This document shows positions 33,926-41,813 of a DNA stretch of 64,000 nt, one piece after another. How positions within the stretch are numbered: position 1 is the stretch's first letter; every line of letters begins with the position of its first letter. The stretch is from Flammeovirga sp. SJP92 (GTDB taxonomy: Bacteria; Bacteroidota; Bacteroidia; Cytophagales; Flammeovirgaceae): assembly GCF_001583495.1 (NCBI RefSeq), contig NZ_LQAQ01000042.1, forward strand, positions 1-64,000. The letters are read 5' to 3'. The notes beneath the pieces are model-generated. The model searched no databases. It saw only the letters and a program-made list of their open reading frames with translations, and was not told the DNA's origin. A program made the translations under genes and the position numbers.

Positions 33926-34453
33926 ATGAAAATCAGGATTACACTTTTAATTTTAATGTCAACTTTTGTTCATTTTGCAAAGGCAGGGAATTTAGGCTTA
34001 GACCCATTAAAAAATGCAGATGGAGAAATTGATAAAACTTATTTATTCCAAACACCACAAGGGACTATAGATGTCAATGGAGGAAAGAAAGGTAAAATTG
34101 AATTAGGTCTACGTTTTTTATCAGATGTCGGTATTGATATGACGTATAATCTCAACAAAAACAGATTACATTTTACAGGTACTTTTACACACAATTTTCA
34201 ATTGGCGATGTATTATGATTGGATGTTTAATGTGAGTTCTGCACCAGGTTTATCAGTTTATGGTGGTGCAGGTATGGCAGTTCGTTTTGAAGATTGGTCT
34301 CCCTTCGGTATTGGTGGTAATTTAGGTGTCCAATATGCCTTTTCGGGTGCTCCAATTGCAGTTGGTTTTGACTGGAGACCAACATGGTGGTTAGCCAATC
34401 ATTCTTATTTTGATTCAGGTGATTTTGCCTTTATGGTTAGATTTCAGTTTTAA
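33926..34453 (+). CDS. Outer-membrane beta-barrel-like protein
   Basis: A 175-residue protein with a signal peptide ending at FAKA (about residue 20). Alternating strands suggest a small eight-stranded barrel, with a C-terminal aromatic residue (FMVRFQF) as needed for BAM insertion. Gly/Ala-rich strands such as GLSVYGGAGMAVRF are typical. It is followed 11 bp later by a lipoprotein gene, so the pair is likely an operon. Confidence 0.7.
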   Translation: MKIRITLLILMSTFVHFAKAGNLGLDPLKNADGEIDKTYLFQTPQGTIDVNGGKKGKIELGLRFLSDVGIDMTYNLNKNRLHFTGTFTHNFQLAMYYDWMFNVSSAPGLSVYGGAGMAVRFEDWSPFGIGGNLGVQYAFSGAPIAVGFDWRPTWWLANHSYFDSGDFAFMVRFQF

Positions 34454-34464
34454 AGATCAATATT

Positions 34465-35067
34465 TTGAGAAAGATTTTCTTCACTCTATTGGGGGTGGTT
34501 TCCATGGCTTACGCTTGTAAAGTATATGAGCAACAACACCTCATCCAACCTGATGTTGATTTAATGATTGATATACAATCCACAGGTTTGGAAAGTAAAG
34601 ATAATAATGGAGTTACACATCAAGCTTTTCTAGACTTTGATTCCATTTTTGTCCATATAAATTCCTTTCAGTTAGCGGTCAATGATGATACGCTGTATTA
34701 CACGCTTCCAATAGAAAATCATAAAATAGATCTATTGAGCTTTGTATCAAAAGATACAGTGCTTTGGAAAGAAGTTTTCATACACAGAGGCCGTCTTGAT
34801 TCAAAAGGTGTCTTAGAAGTGACAAATGAAGGGAATTATGTAGTGGATCATCAAGGAGATCGGCATCCTTTACAGCTTCGTCAACCATTCTTTAATTTTG
34901 AATTATTCTCAAAAATGAAGATTGAAGAACCCTTAAAATATGGCATTAAACTAGATTTTATGCACAGCTTACAAGTAGTAGAACATGATGATGGCACTTA
35001 TACGCTTTCCCAGAAAGATAAAGGAGGATATCAAAACGGAATGATGTTCTTATATCAACTTCAATAA
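34465..35067 (+). CDS. Lipoprotein, DUF4382-like pattern
   Basis: A 200-residue lipoprotein (SMAYAC lipobox, Cys at about residue 18) apparently starting at TTG 34465, as no ATG is available. The arrangement LDFDSIFVHINSFQLAV followed by IDLLSF resembles DUF4382-type proteins, in which a strand pattern with I-x-V-H/D is conserved. The protein at 48501 looks similar in layout. It is in an operon with the barrel protein. Confidence 0.55.
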   Translation: MRKIFFTLLGVVSMAYACKVYEQQHLIQPDVDLMIDIQSTGLESKDNNGVTHQAFLDFDSIFVHINSFQLAVNDDTLYYTLPIENHKIDLLSFVSKDTVLWKEVFIHRGRLDSKGVLEVTNEGNYVVDHQGDRHPLQLRQPFFNFELFSKMKIEEPLKYGIKLDFMHSLQVVEHDDGTYTLSQKDKGGYQNGMMFLYQLQ

Positions 35068-35087
35068 GAGATGTTCAAACATGCTCT
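35067..35087. repeat. Palindrome made of MITE family B ends
   Basis: AGAGATGTT and AACATGCTCT are joined by two bases, as if the two ends of a family B element were left together. It lies directly after the stop codon at 35067. A near-identical palindrome is found at 47655-47676. Confidence 0.5.
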
Positions 35088-35189
35088 AAATGAATTTATA
35101 ACCCAAAGATAAATGTATATTAAATAAAGTTAGTGTTAGTTTAGATTGTATTATACAACCCATTGACTAACTATCTATTCCAACAATGT

Positions 35190-35226
35190 TTCTTTTTTTC
35201 ATTTGCATAAAATGAAAGAAAAAGAA
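35190..35226. other. Stem-loop in intergenic DNA
   Basis: TTCTTTTTTTCATTT pairs with AAATGAAAGAAAAAGAA (one bulge) around a 4-nt loop. No gene precedes it closely. It could be a terminator for a short transcript or simply low-complexity inverted DNA. Confidence 0.35.
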
Positions 35227-35337
35227 GCTTGAAAATAGGACTTCAAAAGGTCACAGTACTGAATAATAGATCAAAAAATATTTAGATTTTGATATACCCA
35301 AAAACAGATAATAAAAGTTCACATATTTGTATAGATG

Positions 35338-35376
35338 AAGTAACCGTCACCTATTTAGGAGTCGGTTACTTTTTTT
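35338..35376 (+). terminator. Orphan Rho-independent terminator
   Basis: A perfect 9-bp stem AAGTAACCG/CGGTTACTT with a 16-nt loop and a TTTTTTT tail. There is no recognisable gene in the 270 bp before it, so it may end a small RNA or a lost gene. Confidence 0.65.
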
Positions 35377-35393
35377 ATGGAGCTGTATTACGC

Positions 35394-35628
35394 TGTAAAC
35401 TAAATTCCATTCCTTTCACTTCAATGATATTAAACTCGCTTTGCTCAGAAAAAAAATCATTTTAACGGCTCAATCCTTGAAATTCTTAACGATTTTCCCT
35501 TCAAGGCCAGGGGGAGTACTAGAAAGCCCACTGGCGCGAATGTAAAGCGTTAGCGTCATTCGTGTCCTTCAGATCATCAGAAATCTCCTGATTTCTAAAT
35601 ACCACAAATAACGAAAACTTAGTTTACA
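35394..35628. mobile_element. 235-bp inverted-repeat-bounded element
   Basis: Perfect 10-bp ends TGTAAACTAA/TTAGTTTACA bound a segment that is clearly more G+C-rich in its middle (around 35500-35570). Inside are two hairpins, CGAATG/CATTCG (near 35539-35564) and AGAAATC/GATTTCT (near 35580-35597). No intact ORF is present. It looks like a MITE or degraded IS. Confidence 0.5.
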
Positions 35629-35741
35629 ATGAAGTATGTAATCGTATTAATAGAATCGGAATTTAATAATCAATAACCAGATTTTATCTGAATCTGAAAT
35701 CAGACTACCGTTAACTATAACATCAACAAAATAATAATTAC

Positions 35742-36305
35742 ATGAAAACGATAGTTCAAATTACAGCCCTACTTTTATTAGTATCCAGCACTCTCTTTGC
35801 TCAGAAAAGATACCTTTCAGATGAAGTTATGAATGATTCAGAAAAAATAGCAGAGGAGATTGCGGAGCAGATTTACAAAACAGAACCGGATACCTATTTG
35901 GAAAGTATTTCTTTAGTCAGTTTCGACGAAATTGAAGAAGATTACTTTTCAGTGTATCAAGAGGTTTCTGAATATTTGATAGATGAAGATGCTTATGAAG
36001 TGGTGGTCCTTTTAGAGGAAACAATAGAAACAAGATATTATAATGCCACCGGCCATATCTTTCTTACTGTTGAAGAGCATACAGAAACAACTTTTCCCAT
36101 GGAAATTCTTCAAAACTATGCGAAAGTTGCTCCTGCTTGCGAAGTGACAAAGATGACTATGATTAAACCTTTTGCGTTAGATAAACAAGAGGTTTACAAG
36201 GTGACATTGAAGCAGGAGGATCAAACAAAAGTAGCGTATTATAAAAAGATGGAGGAGGAGTTCTCTGAAATAAGATTCAAAGATATCTCTCTGCTTCAAA
36301 AGTAG
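35742..36305 (+). CDS. Hypothetical exported protein
   Basis: A 187-residue acidic protein with a signal peptide ending at LFAQ (residues 1-20). It is rich in Glu (for example EKIAEEIAEQIYK) and contains one cysteine in a PACEVTKM context. No family recognised. It is monocistronic, with a strong terminator just downstream. Confidence 0.6.
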   Translation: MKTIVQITALLLLVSSTLFAQKRYLSDEVMNDSEKIAEEIAEQIYKTEPDTYLESISLVSFDEIEEDYFSVYQEVSEYLIDEDAYEVVVLLEETIETRYYNATGHIFLTVEEHTETTFPMEILQNYAKVAPACEVTKMTMIKPFALDKQEVYKVTLKQEDQTKVAYYKKMEEEFSEIRFKDISLLQK

Positions 36306-36316
36306 TATTAATAAAT

Positions 36317-36381
36317 GAAGGGATTTCAAAGTATAGATTATTGATTGGTGTACAGAAAACTTTGAAATCCCTTCTTTTTTT
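36317..36381 (+). terminator. Rho-independent terminator
   Basis: A perfect 16-bp stem GAAGGGATTTCAAAGT/ACTTTGAAATCCCTTC with a 26-nt loop and a T7 tail ends the exported-protein gene. Confidence 0.93.
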
Positions 36382-36442
36382 CTAATTCAAATGCTATCAA
36401 TTAGTGACAGAAAACAAATTATTGCTGATATTGTTTTACAAA

Positions 36443-36664
36443 TAAGTACTAAGACAAAAGTAATCGGGTGTTTCTTACACCATAGTTAAAACTATGGGCA
36501 GGTGATACAACAACCTAATCAAGACTTTAGTCTTGAAGGTTGATAACGGAAGCAACATTTTAGTGTTATTGGAGTCAATATCACCAGCCTATAACTTCAG
36601 CCATGGTGCACGTTTTGCTCCTTTTCTACATTCAAAAAGTCTATTTTATTTGTCCTAGTACTTA
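36443..36664. mobile_element. MITE-like element, family A (222 bp)
   Basis: Terminal inverted repeats TAAGTACTAAGACAAA (left) and TTTGTCCTAGTACTTA (right) agree at 15 of 16 positions. Inside are a hairpin CCATAGTT-AA-AACTATGG (36480-36497) and a branched structure closed by GGTGATA/TATCACC. That structure encloses AACCT/AGGTT and CAAGACT/AGTCTTG. No ORF. Partial copies lie at 21794-21865, 48455-48487 and 57021-57036. Confidence 0.65.
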
Positions 36665-36692
36665 ACTCTCATTTTGCTTAAATCATAACATC

Positions 36693-37304
36693 ATGTTCCA
36701 ACTATTTTTTACTAAATTCATTGCCTTTTTTACTGTAATTGATCCAATAGGCACTATACCAGTCTTTATTGCAGTAACATCAAAAATGAGTAAGGATCAA
36801 AAAGTGACCATCGCCAAAAAAGCAACTTTTGCTGCAAGCGGTGTTTTGTTGTTTTTCATTGCCGTGGGAGAAGTGATTTTAGAAGTCATAAAAATCCCAA
36901 TGTCCAATTTTCAGATAGCTGGAGGTATTGTTTTATTTTTATTCGCACTGACCATGATTTTTGGAGCAAGTAAGCCAGAAGAAGAAATTTCCCATATTGA
37001 CCAAAAAGATGATGTAGCAATTTTCCCTTTGGCAATGCCCTCCTTGGCAAGTCCGGGTGCTATTCTTGCAGTGATGTTATTGACAGAAAAAAGTAAATAT
37101 AGCGTACAAGAACAAGTAATCACCTCATTGATTATGCTTACTGTGATGGGATTGGCTTGGTTATTTATGCTTTTTTCATCAAGAATATTCCACAGAATAG
37201 GTAACAGTGGTGCAGCTTTAATAAGTAGAGTAATGGGCTTAATTTTGTCAGCAGTAGCGGTGAATCATATTTTAATGGGATTACGCTCTTTTTTTGAAAA
37301 CTAA
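36693..37304 (+). CDS. MarC family integral membrane protein
   Basis: A 203-residue protein with six hydrophobic segments and the MarC family hallmarks: FFTVIDPIGTIPVFIAV at the N-terminus, a middle IFPLAMPSLASPGAI, and a final LILSAVAVNHILMGL. The family is widespread; its transport function is unclear despite the historical link to multiple antibiotic resistance. It lies 17 bp upstream of the MscS-type channel gene, so an operon is likely. Confidence 0.9.
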   Translation: MFQLFFTKFIAFFTVIDPIGTIPVFIAVTSKMSKDQKVTIAKKATFAASGVLLFFIAVGEVILEVIKIPMSNFQIAGGIVLFLFALTMIFGASKPEEEISHIDQKDDVAIFPLAMPSLASPGAILAVMLLTEKSKYSVQEQVITSLIMLTVMGLAWLFMLFSSRIFHRIGNSGAALISRVMGLILSAVAVNHILMGLRSFFEN

Positions 37305-37321
37305 TAAATTAAACGAAGACA

Positions 37322-37816
37322 ATGGAAGGTTTAGAAACAAAAATCATTATTACGCTTGGGGTATTGCTTTCATTAGTAGTACTTCTAGGAATCACAAGCA
37401 GATATCTTTCAAAAGTGGCAGAAGAAAAAGGGTTCTCAGACCACAGAAAAGTTTACGTCAGCAATTTCTTCACAGCAGGTTATGTTATCGTTGTTATCAT
37501 CATCCTCATTTCAGTTTGGGATGTATCCATTCAAGGGGTATCAATATTTGTGTCTTCCTTTTTTACATTGTTAGGTGTTGCATTTGTAGCACAATGGTCT
37601 TTGTTGAGCAATATTACAGGTTCAATTCTTTTGTTTTTTGCATATCCTTTTAAAATTGGAGATTACATTAGAATACAAGATGGAGGGGAGAACTCTGTGG
37701 AAGGAAAGATTATCAATATCACACTGTTCAATATTCGTATCTTAACGGATGATGGGGTTGATATTGCATACCCGAATAATTTAGCACTTCAAAAACCAAT
37801 TAAAAAAATAAAATAA
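37322..37816 (+). CDS. Small MscS-type mechanosensitive channel protein
   Basis: A 164-residue protein with two N-terminal transmembrane helices (about residues 8-28 and 53-73). A pore-helix and beta-domain follow, in the pattern of MscS channels: VAFVAQWSLLSNITGSILLFF, FKIGDYIRIQDG, EGKIINITLFNIRI. It is short because the C-terminal cage domain is missing. Such channels release solutes on hypo-osmotic shock. It follows the MarC gene closely. Confidence 0.85.
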   Translation: MEGLETKIIITLGVLLSLVVLLGITSRYLSKVAEEKGFSDHRKVYVSNFFTAGYVIVVIIILISVWDVSIQGVSIFVSSFFTLLGVAFVAQWSLLSNITGSILLFFAYPFKIGDYIRIQDGGENSVEGKIINITLFNIRILTDDGVDIAYPNNLALQKPIKKIK

Positions 37817-37922
37817 AAAACAATTGAGGCTTCAATTCCAAATGCTTAATAACTCTAAGTCAAATTTTATACAAGATGAAATTATTGTACTTTTAAAAAA
37901 TCTATAAAATTTGATTAAGAAA

Positions 37923-38435
37923 ATGAATTTAAAAGATTATATCAGAGACGTCCAGGATTTTCCAAAACCAGGTATTGGATTCAAAGACATTACACCACTT
38001 TTACTAAACCCCCAAGCTTTAAAACAAGGAGTTGAGCAATTTGTGAAATTGGTAGAAGGAAAGAAAATTGACAAAGTAGTTTCTATGGAGTCAAGAGGTT
38101 TTTTCTTCGGTCCTTTGATTGCCAATGCTATTGGAGCAGGTTTTGTACCTGTAAGGAAACCAAATAAATTACCTTATGAAACGATCTCCCAAGAATATGC
38201 ATTGGAATACGGAACAGATGTTTTAGAGATGCATGTTGATGCCATTCAGAAAGGTGATAAAGTACTGATTCACGATGATGTACTTGCGACAGGCGGAACT
38301 GCTGAGGCAGTAGTGAAGATGGTAGAAAAAGCTGGAGGAGAAGTGGTTCAGTTGGATTTCTTGATCGATCTAACCTTCCTCAATGGAAAAGATAAATTAG
38401 AAGGATATCAGATAAATTCTTTAATTGAATATTAA
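37923..38435 (+). CDS. apt: Adenine phosphoribosyltransferase
   Basis: A 170-residue enzyme converting adenine and PRPP to AMP (purine salvage, cytoplasm). The start at 37923 (MNLKDYIRDVQDFPKPGIGFKDITPLL) fits the family; a TTG at 37911 would add four residues. The PRPP-binding motif is VLIHDDVLATGGTAEA, and SRGFFFG is the conserved segment near the active site. It is ended by a terminator directly after the stop. Confidence 0.95.
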   Translation: MNLKDYIRDVQDFPKPGIGFKDITPLLLNPQALKQGVEQFVKLVEGKKIDKVVSMESRGFFFGPLIANAIGAGFVPVRKPNKLPYETISQEYALEYGTDVLEMHVDAIQKGDKVLIHDDVLATGGTAEAVVKMVEKAGGEVVQLDFLIDLTFLNGKDKLEGYQINSLIEY

Positions 38436-38442
38436 CTTATAC

Positions 38443-38478
38443 AAGTGTTGAGATGTAGAATTTCAACACTTTTTTTTG
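38443..38478 (+). terminator. Rho-independent terminator
   Basis: A perfect 9-bp stem AAGTGTTGA/TCAACACTT with an 11-nt loop and a T-run follows apt. It also shows that the next gene must start at 38484, after the hairpin. Confidence 0.92.
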
Positions 38479-38483
38479 ACATT

Positions 38484-38801
38484 ATGAAAATAGCAAACAC
38501 ACCAAAACCACCCTATTACGCAGTAATTTTTACCAACTTAGTCACTGAGGAACTTGAGGGTTATGAAGAAACAGCCGACAGAATGGTAGAATTGGCCCAA
38601 CAGCAGGAGGGTTTTCTAGGTTTTGAATCTGTAAGAGATGGATTAGGCATTACAGTCTCTTATTGGAAAGATCTAGAAAGTATAAAGAATTGGAAGTATA
38701 ATTTAGAACATTCCGTTGCACGGAAAAAGGGTAACGAAAAGTGGTACTCCTCTTTTAAAACCAGAATTGCTCTTGTGGAAAGGGATTATGGAAAAGAATA
38801 A
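38484..38801 (+). CDS. Antibiotic biosynthesis monooxygenase-like protein
   Basis: A 105-residue ferredoxin-like fold protein of the ABM family. Its pattern is YYAVIFTNLVTEELEGYEETA, QQEGFLGFESVRDGLGITVSYW, and a final helix with SVARKKGNEKWYSSFKTRIA. Family members include small monooxygenases and heme-degrading proteins; many have no known substrate. The start at 38484 is chosen because upstream codons lie inside the apt terminator. Confidence 0.85.
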   Translation: MKIANTPKPPYYAVIFTNLVTEELEGYEETADRMVELAQQQEGFLGFESVRDGLGITVSYWKDLESIKNWKYNLEHSVARKKGNEKWYSSFKTRIALVERDYGKE

Positions 38802-38806
38802 AACAA

Positions 38807-38839
38807 AAAGCTCCAAGGTGACAATCATCTTGGAGCTTT
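38807..38839. terminator. Bidirectional Rho-independent terminator
   Basis: A perfect 11-bp stem AAAGCTCCAAG/CTTGGAGCTTT between convergent genes, with A/T tracts on both sides. Confidence 0.92.
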
Positions 38840-38874
38840 GTTTCCAGTAATTCAAAAGAAATAAGTTTGAATTC

Positions 38875-39222
38875 TTATTGACAAGGAACTGTGGCTAATA
38901 ACTTTAGTAGTGGAAGTTGAACTTCTAATTCCGCCTTTAATTCTTCCGCTTCCTCTTCAGATTCAGCATAGAAATCAATAGCATCATAGATACATTCCTC
39001 ATTTTCCTCGATAAAAGTAAGTAGCGTTTCTCCAGCCACTTTTTTCTCTTCACAAGTAGCGTTATCGTTTTCAAGAGTAGCAATCTCGGCAGCATATGTA
39101 GTCTCTATATTTGCAAACTCTGGAGAAATAACACATCCCTCAGTTGTAACTTCTTCTTCAAAGCAAGAAGTCATTGTCATTGAAAGTAGTCCTATTAAGA
39201 AATAGGCGAGTAGCTTGTTCAT
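38875..39222 (-). CDS. Small acidic lipoprotein
   Basis: A 115-residue lipoprotein (lipobox MTSC, Cys about residue 20) with an acidic mature part. It has a helical pattern rich in Glu and a total of five to six cysteines (EGCVIS, NATCEEKK, EECIYD, VPCQ) suggesting disulfides. Unknown family; a helical envelope protein is likely. Confidence 0.65.
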   Translation of the reverse strand: MNKLLAYFLIGLLSMTMTSCFEEEVTTEGCVISPEFANIETTYAAEIATLENDNATCEEKKVAGETLLTFIEENEECIYDAIDFYAESEEEAEELKAELEVQLPLLKLLATVPCQ

Positions 39223-39350
39223 AAAAAATAGTAAATAAGTATAAATAACTTCTACAAAAATAAATCAATGTGAATTATTGTGAAAATTATACTTCTCTAT
39301 TTTCTTAAATCGTCATCTTTTGTAACTGAGAGTCACAAATTGTGGACAAA

Positions 39351-39382
39351 AAAGCCCTAAAATCTACTGACCTTAGGGCTTT
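39351..39382 (-). terminator. Rho-independent terminator of the cyclase operon
   Basis: A 10-bp stem AAAGCCCTAA/TTAGGGCTTT is followed on the - strand by TTTTTTG. It ends the four-gene operon that begins at 46269. Confidence 0.9.
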
Positions 39383-39407
39383 GTTATTATAAAAACTTTA
39401 ATAGAAA

Positions 39408-40580
39408 TTAAGCTCCTTCTACAGAACCATCCACCTTTTTAGGAAGTAAAGCACTTACAGTACTTTCTATTGACGGACATTCATGTGTGAATGATTTAGC
39501 CAAAGGTTTACTTTCTGTTGTGAAAATTTTGATAGGTTGTTTTTTACCTCTGAACTGATGTGTTCCCACTTCTTTGAATTCTTTGCCTAAAAGGTTTACA
39601 ACATCTTCTGACATCAATACCTGATAGCCCAATTCCTTACATTTCTCCTGTAATCTTGAAGTAGCATTAACGGTATCTCCATGATACGCTACTTCTCTTT
39701 TGATGACACCTACTTGTGAAGTAGCGACAATTCCAGCATGGATACCTGCTTTGAATTCAGGAACAACTCCATATTTTTCCATGAAATATTCCCTACGGCT
39801 TTTGATTGTAGCGTCTATATCATAAAACAATTGTATACAACGGTTATCTTTGATTCCTTTTTCAATAGGCCATGTGAGTACAATCTCATCACCAACATAT
39901 TGATAGACCGAAGCTTTGGAATAGCTAATAGGGTCAGTCATGGTTCTGTAACAATCTTGTATCAAACGGCTATACTTCATATGGCCCAAACATTCTGCAA
40001 TAGAAGTAGAATCATACAAGTCTAAAAACATAAAAACTCTATGTTCTTCTTTAGGAGTATAATAATGTCCTCTGAGAGCGGTTTGAAACAATTCAGGCCC
40101 CAATATATCTTTCAACTGGAATAAAGAATTGATCAATGCTCCAGCCATCATGACATAAATGGCATAGATGACAAAGCTTTGTTGAGAAAGTTCATTGAAA
40201 TAGGGTAGACCTTCGGGATAAATATTCTTGCCCATATAATCTCCAATACTCAATAGTAGAGATGTTTCTATGGTGACAATTAAAAATATCATTATACCTC
40301 TTTTCCATGAGCTGAACTTGGCCCTTTTATCTAAAAAGAAATAAAAATTCCATGAAAACCATCCTAAAAATAAAGCAAGAACACCGTTGGCCAAAAGGGC
40401 AAATTTGATCTCACTATGAATAATAAAGAATTCTTCATTATCTATAAAACGGTTGTAAAACTGTAATGCATCATATCTAATCAGTAGATAAAGTGCATTG
40501 ATAACATACCAAAAAGCACTTGAGATGAGGTAGCCTTTGATATATTTCTCAAACTGATAACGATTTTTTAAATATTGCAT
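39408..40580 (-). CDS. Membrane class III nucleotide cyclase
   Basis: This 390-residue protein has four predicted N-terminal TM segments (to about residue 158) and a class III adenylate/guanylate-type cyclase domain (about 182-350). Metal ligands are D187 (FLDLYDST) and D231 (YVGDEIVLTW). The transition-state pair is N305 and R309 (GDTVNATSR). The Lys normally contacting the purine ring is Gln227 and the usual Asp partner is Glu296, so base choice may be unusual. It is the last gene of the operon, 11 bp after the HD-PycTM gene. Cyclic AMP or a cyclic pyrimidine are both possible products. Confidence 0.88.
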   Translation of the reverse strand: MQYLKNRYQFEKYIKGYLISSAFWYVINALYLLIRYDALQFYNRFIDNEEFFIIHSEIKFALLANGVLALFLGWFSWNFYFFLDKRAKFSSWKRGIMIFLIVTIETSLLLSIGDYMGKNIYPEGLPYFNELSQQSFVIYAIYVMMAGALINSLFQLKDILGPELFQTALRGHYYTPKEEHRVFMFLDLYDSTSIAECLGHMKYSRLIQDCYRTMTDPISYSKASVYQYVGDEIVLTWPIEKGIKDNRCIQLFYDIDATIKSRREYFMEKYGVVPEFKAGIHAGIVATSQVGVIKREVAYHGDTVNATSRLQEKCKELGYQVLMSEDVVNLLGKEFKEVGTHQFRGKKQPIKIFTTESKPLAKSFTHECPSIESTVSALLPKKVDGSVEGA

Positions 40581-40591
40581 GGGTTAGTTGG

Positions 40592-41809
40592 TTAGTACAC
40601 TGAGAAAGTGATAATGAATGAGACCACTGAAATAGTAATACCAATCATAAAGAAATTAAATGCATTTCTTACTTTCTTATATTTTAGGTCTAGCACCTTT
40701 CCTAAGTAGTAGGCATCCTTGCTGAGTTTATCGTATACTTCTTCTGGATATAAGGTGGTTTCTCTTAAGAGTTGTTGGTATTCTTCTAATTCTAAATCTA
40801 CAAAATCTCCAAAGAAAAGTAAATTCAGATCCTTCTTATCTTTCTTAATATGCTTCTTTACATTAGGTCTAGTTGCTAAAACAGCTAAAATAGCTGATAC
40901 TAAACCTGTTATTGCCAAAATTAAGCTAGGCCATAATAGCTCTGGAAGCTCTTCAATCTTTCTGAAAAGATAACCGATAGCAAAAGAAGTTATGATGGAG
41001 TTAATGGAAAGTAATGTACTTGCCTTTCGATCGGCGATAGAACTTAGACCTAATTGATTTTTGGCTAGAGTAGAGTACATTTCCTCAATATCCCTTCTTG
41101 GTTTTACCAATTTCGGAACTCCATTAAGCATTTCAACTTCCTGGACTGGGGGCTTCTTTTCTTTTTTCTTTTTCTTCTTTTTTTCTTCTTTTGTCTTCCC
41201 CTCTTCCATAATGCTCTCTGCCTGTTTTAAAATGGATTGCAGATATTCTTGTTTGCGTGGTTCAAAATGTGTTCTAGCATAGTTTGTGAAAAATCTATGT
41301 TCAGTCATAAACCTAGCATTCATCATTAACCACTGAGACTTTGAAATATTTCCTGTCTCCAATATTTCTGATTTCTCTTGACGCAGTGCTTCAGAAAAAG
41401 TATTGAAGTCTTCTTTTCCCAAATGAGCCAAATCTGCATCACAGATAATTTGCTCCATTAAGTTTCTTGGTGTTTGAGGCAATTGGGTTGCCATTATACA
41501 CTCTTGAATTATTTTTATATCTTCTTGAGAAATTTTATCTTTTAAATATTCCTCACATATTTTAGAGCTGTTTTCTTCATGATTACTACAGCTGGCTTGC
41601 GTATAACCTGTGTCATGAAACCAAGCGGCAATTTCAAGAAGTTGTATTTTTTTCTCTTCTAGGTTTTCATTTTCGCCAATTTCACGAACACCTTTAACCA
41701 CATTTTCTGTGTGTTTTACATTATGATAAGGTAGATCTTTGATGTTTCCTTTAGCAAATTCAGATGCTGAAGCGATCAAGTTATCAAAATTTATGTCTGT
41801 CATTTCCAT
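40592..41809 (-). CDS. HD phosphohydrolase fused to Pycsar-type membrane effector (PycTM/DUF5706-like)
   Basis: This 405-residue protein has an N-terminal HD domain with metal ligands H33, H65-D66 (AAWFHDTGY) and D124/D126 (CDADLAHLG). A Lys/Glu-rich linker (about 203-220) follows. The C-terminal domain has the signature SIADRKASTLLSIN (257-270) and three TM segments (about 264-283, 292-314, 383-405), as in PycTM effectors that open the membrane upon cCMP/cUMP binding. HD domains hydrolyse cyclic nucleotides or related phosphates. Its cyclase neighbour lies 11 bp away. The domain calls are clear from motifs; the joint function is inferred. Confidence 0.82.
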   Translation of the reverse strand: MEMTDINFDNLIASASEFAKGNIKDLPYHNVKHTENVVKGVREIGENENLEEKKIQLLEIAAWFHDTGYTQASCSNHEENSSKICEEYLKDKISQEDIKIIQECIMATQLPQTPRNLMEQIICDADLAHLGKEDFNTFSEALRQEKSEILETGNISKSQWLMMNARFMTEHRFFTNYARTHFEPRKQEYLQSILKQAESIMEEGKTKEEKKKKKKKEKKPPVQEVEMLNGVPKLVKPRRDIEEMYSTLAKNQLGLSSIADRKASTLLSINSIITSFAIGYLFRKIEELPELLWPSLILAITGLVSAILAVLATRPNVKKHIKKDKKDLNLLFFGDFVDLELEEYQQLLRETTLYPEEVYDKLSKDAYYLGKVLDLKYKKVRNAFNFFMIGITISVVSFIITFSVY

Positions 41810-41813
41810 TGAA

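Noticed and set aside
36465-36610. Riboswitch
   Set aside because: The hairpin cluster lies inside an element with terminal inverted repeats and has partial copies elsewhere, so a mobile element explains it better.
37294-37653. Open frame starting before the MscS-type gene
   Set aside because: It is in another frame over the MscS gene, whose hydrophobic and beta-domain motifs are clear; this frame is a shadow.
38445-38483. Upstream start for the monooxygenase-like gene
   Set aside because: It falls inside the apt terminator hairpin; the ATG at 38484 gives a normal family N-terminus.
39408-41809. Canonical Pycsar system
   Set aside because: The cyclase has TM helices and the effector has an HD domain, unlike known PycC/PycTM pairs; the operon context points to a different, related system, so I do not assign the name.
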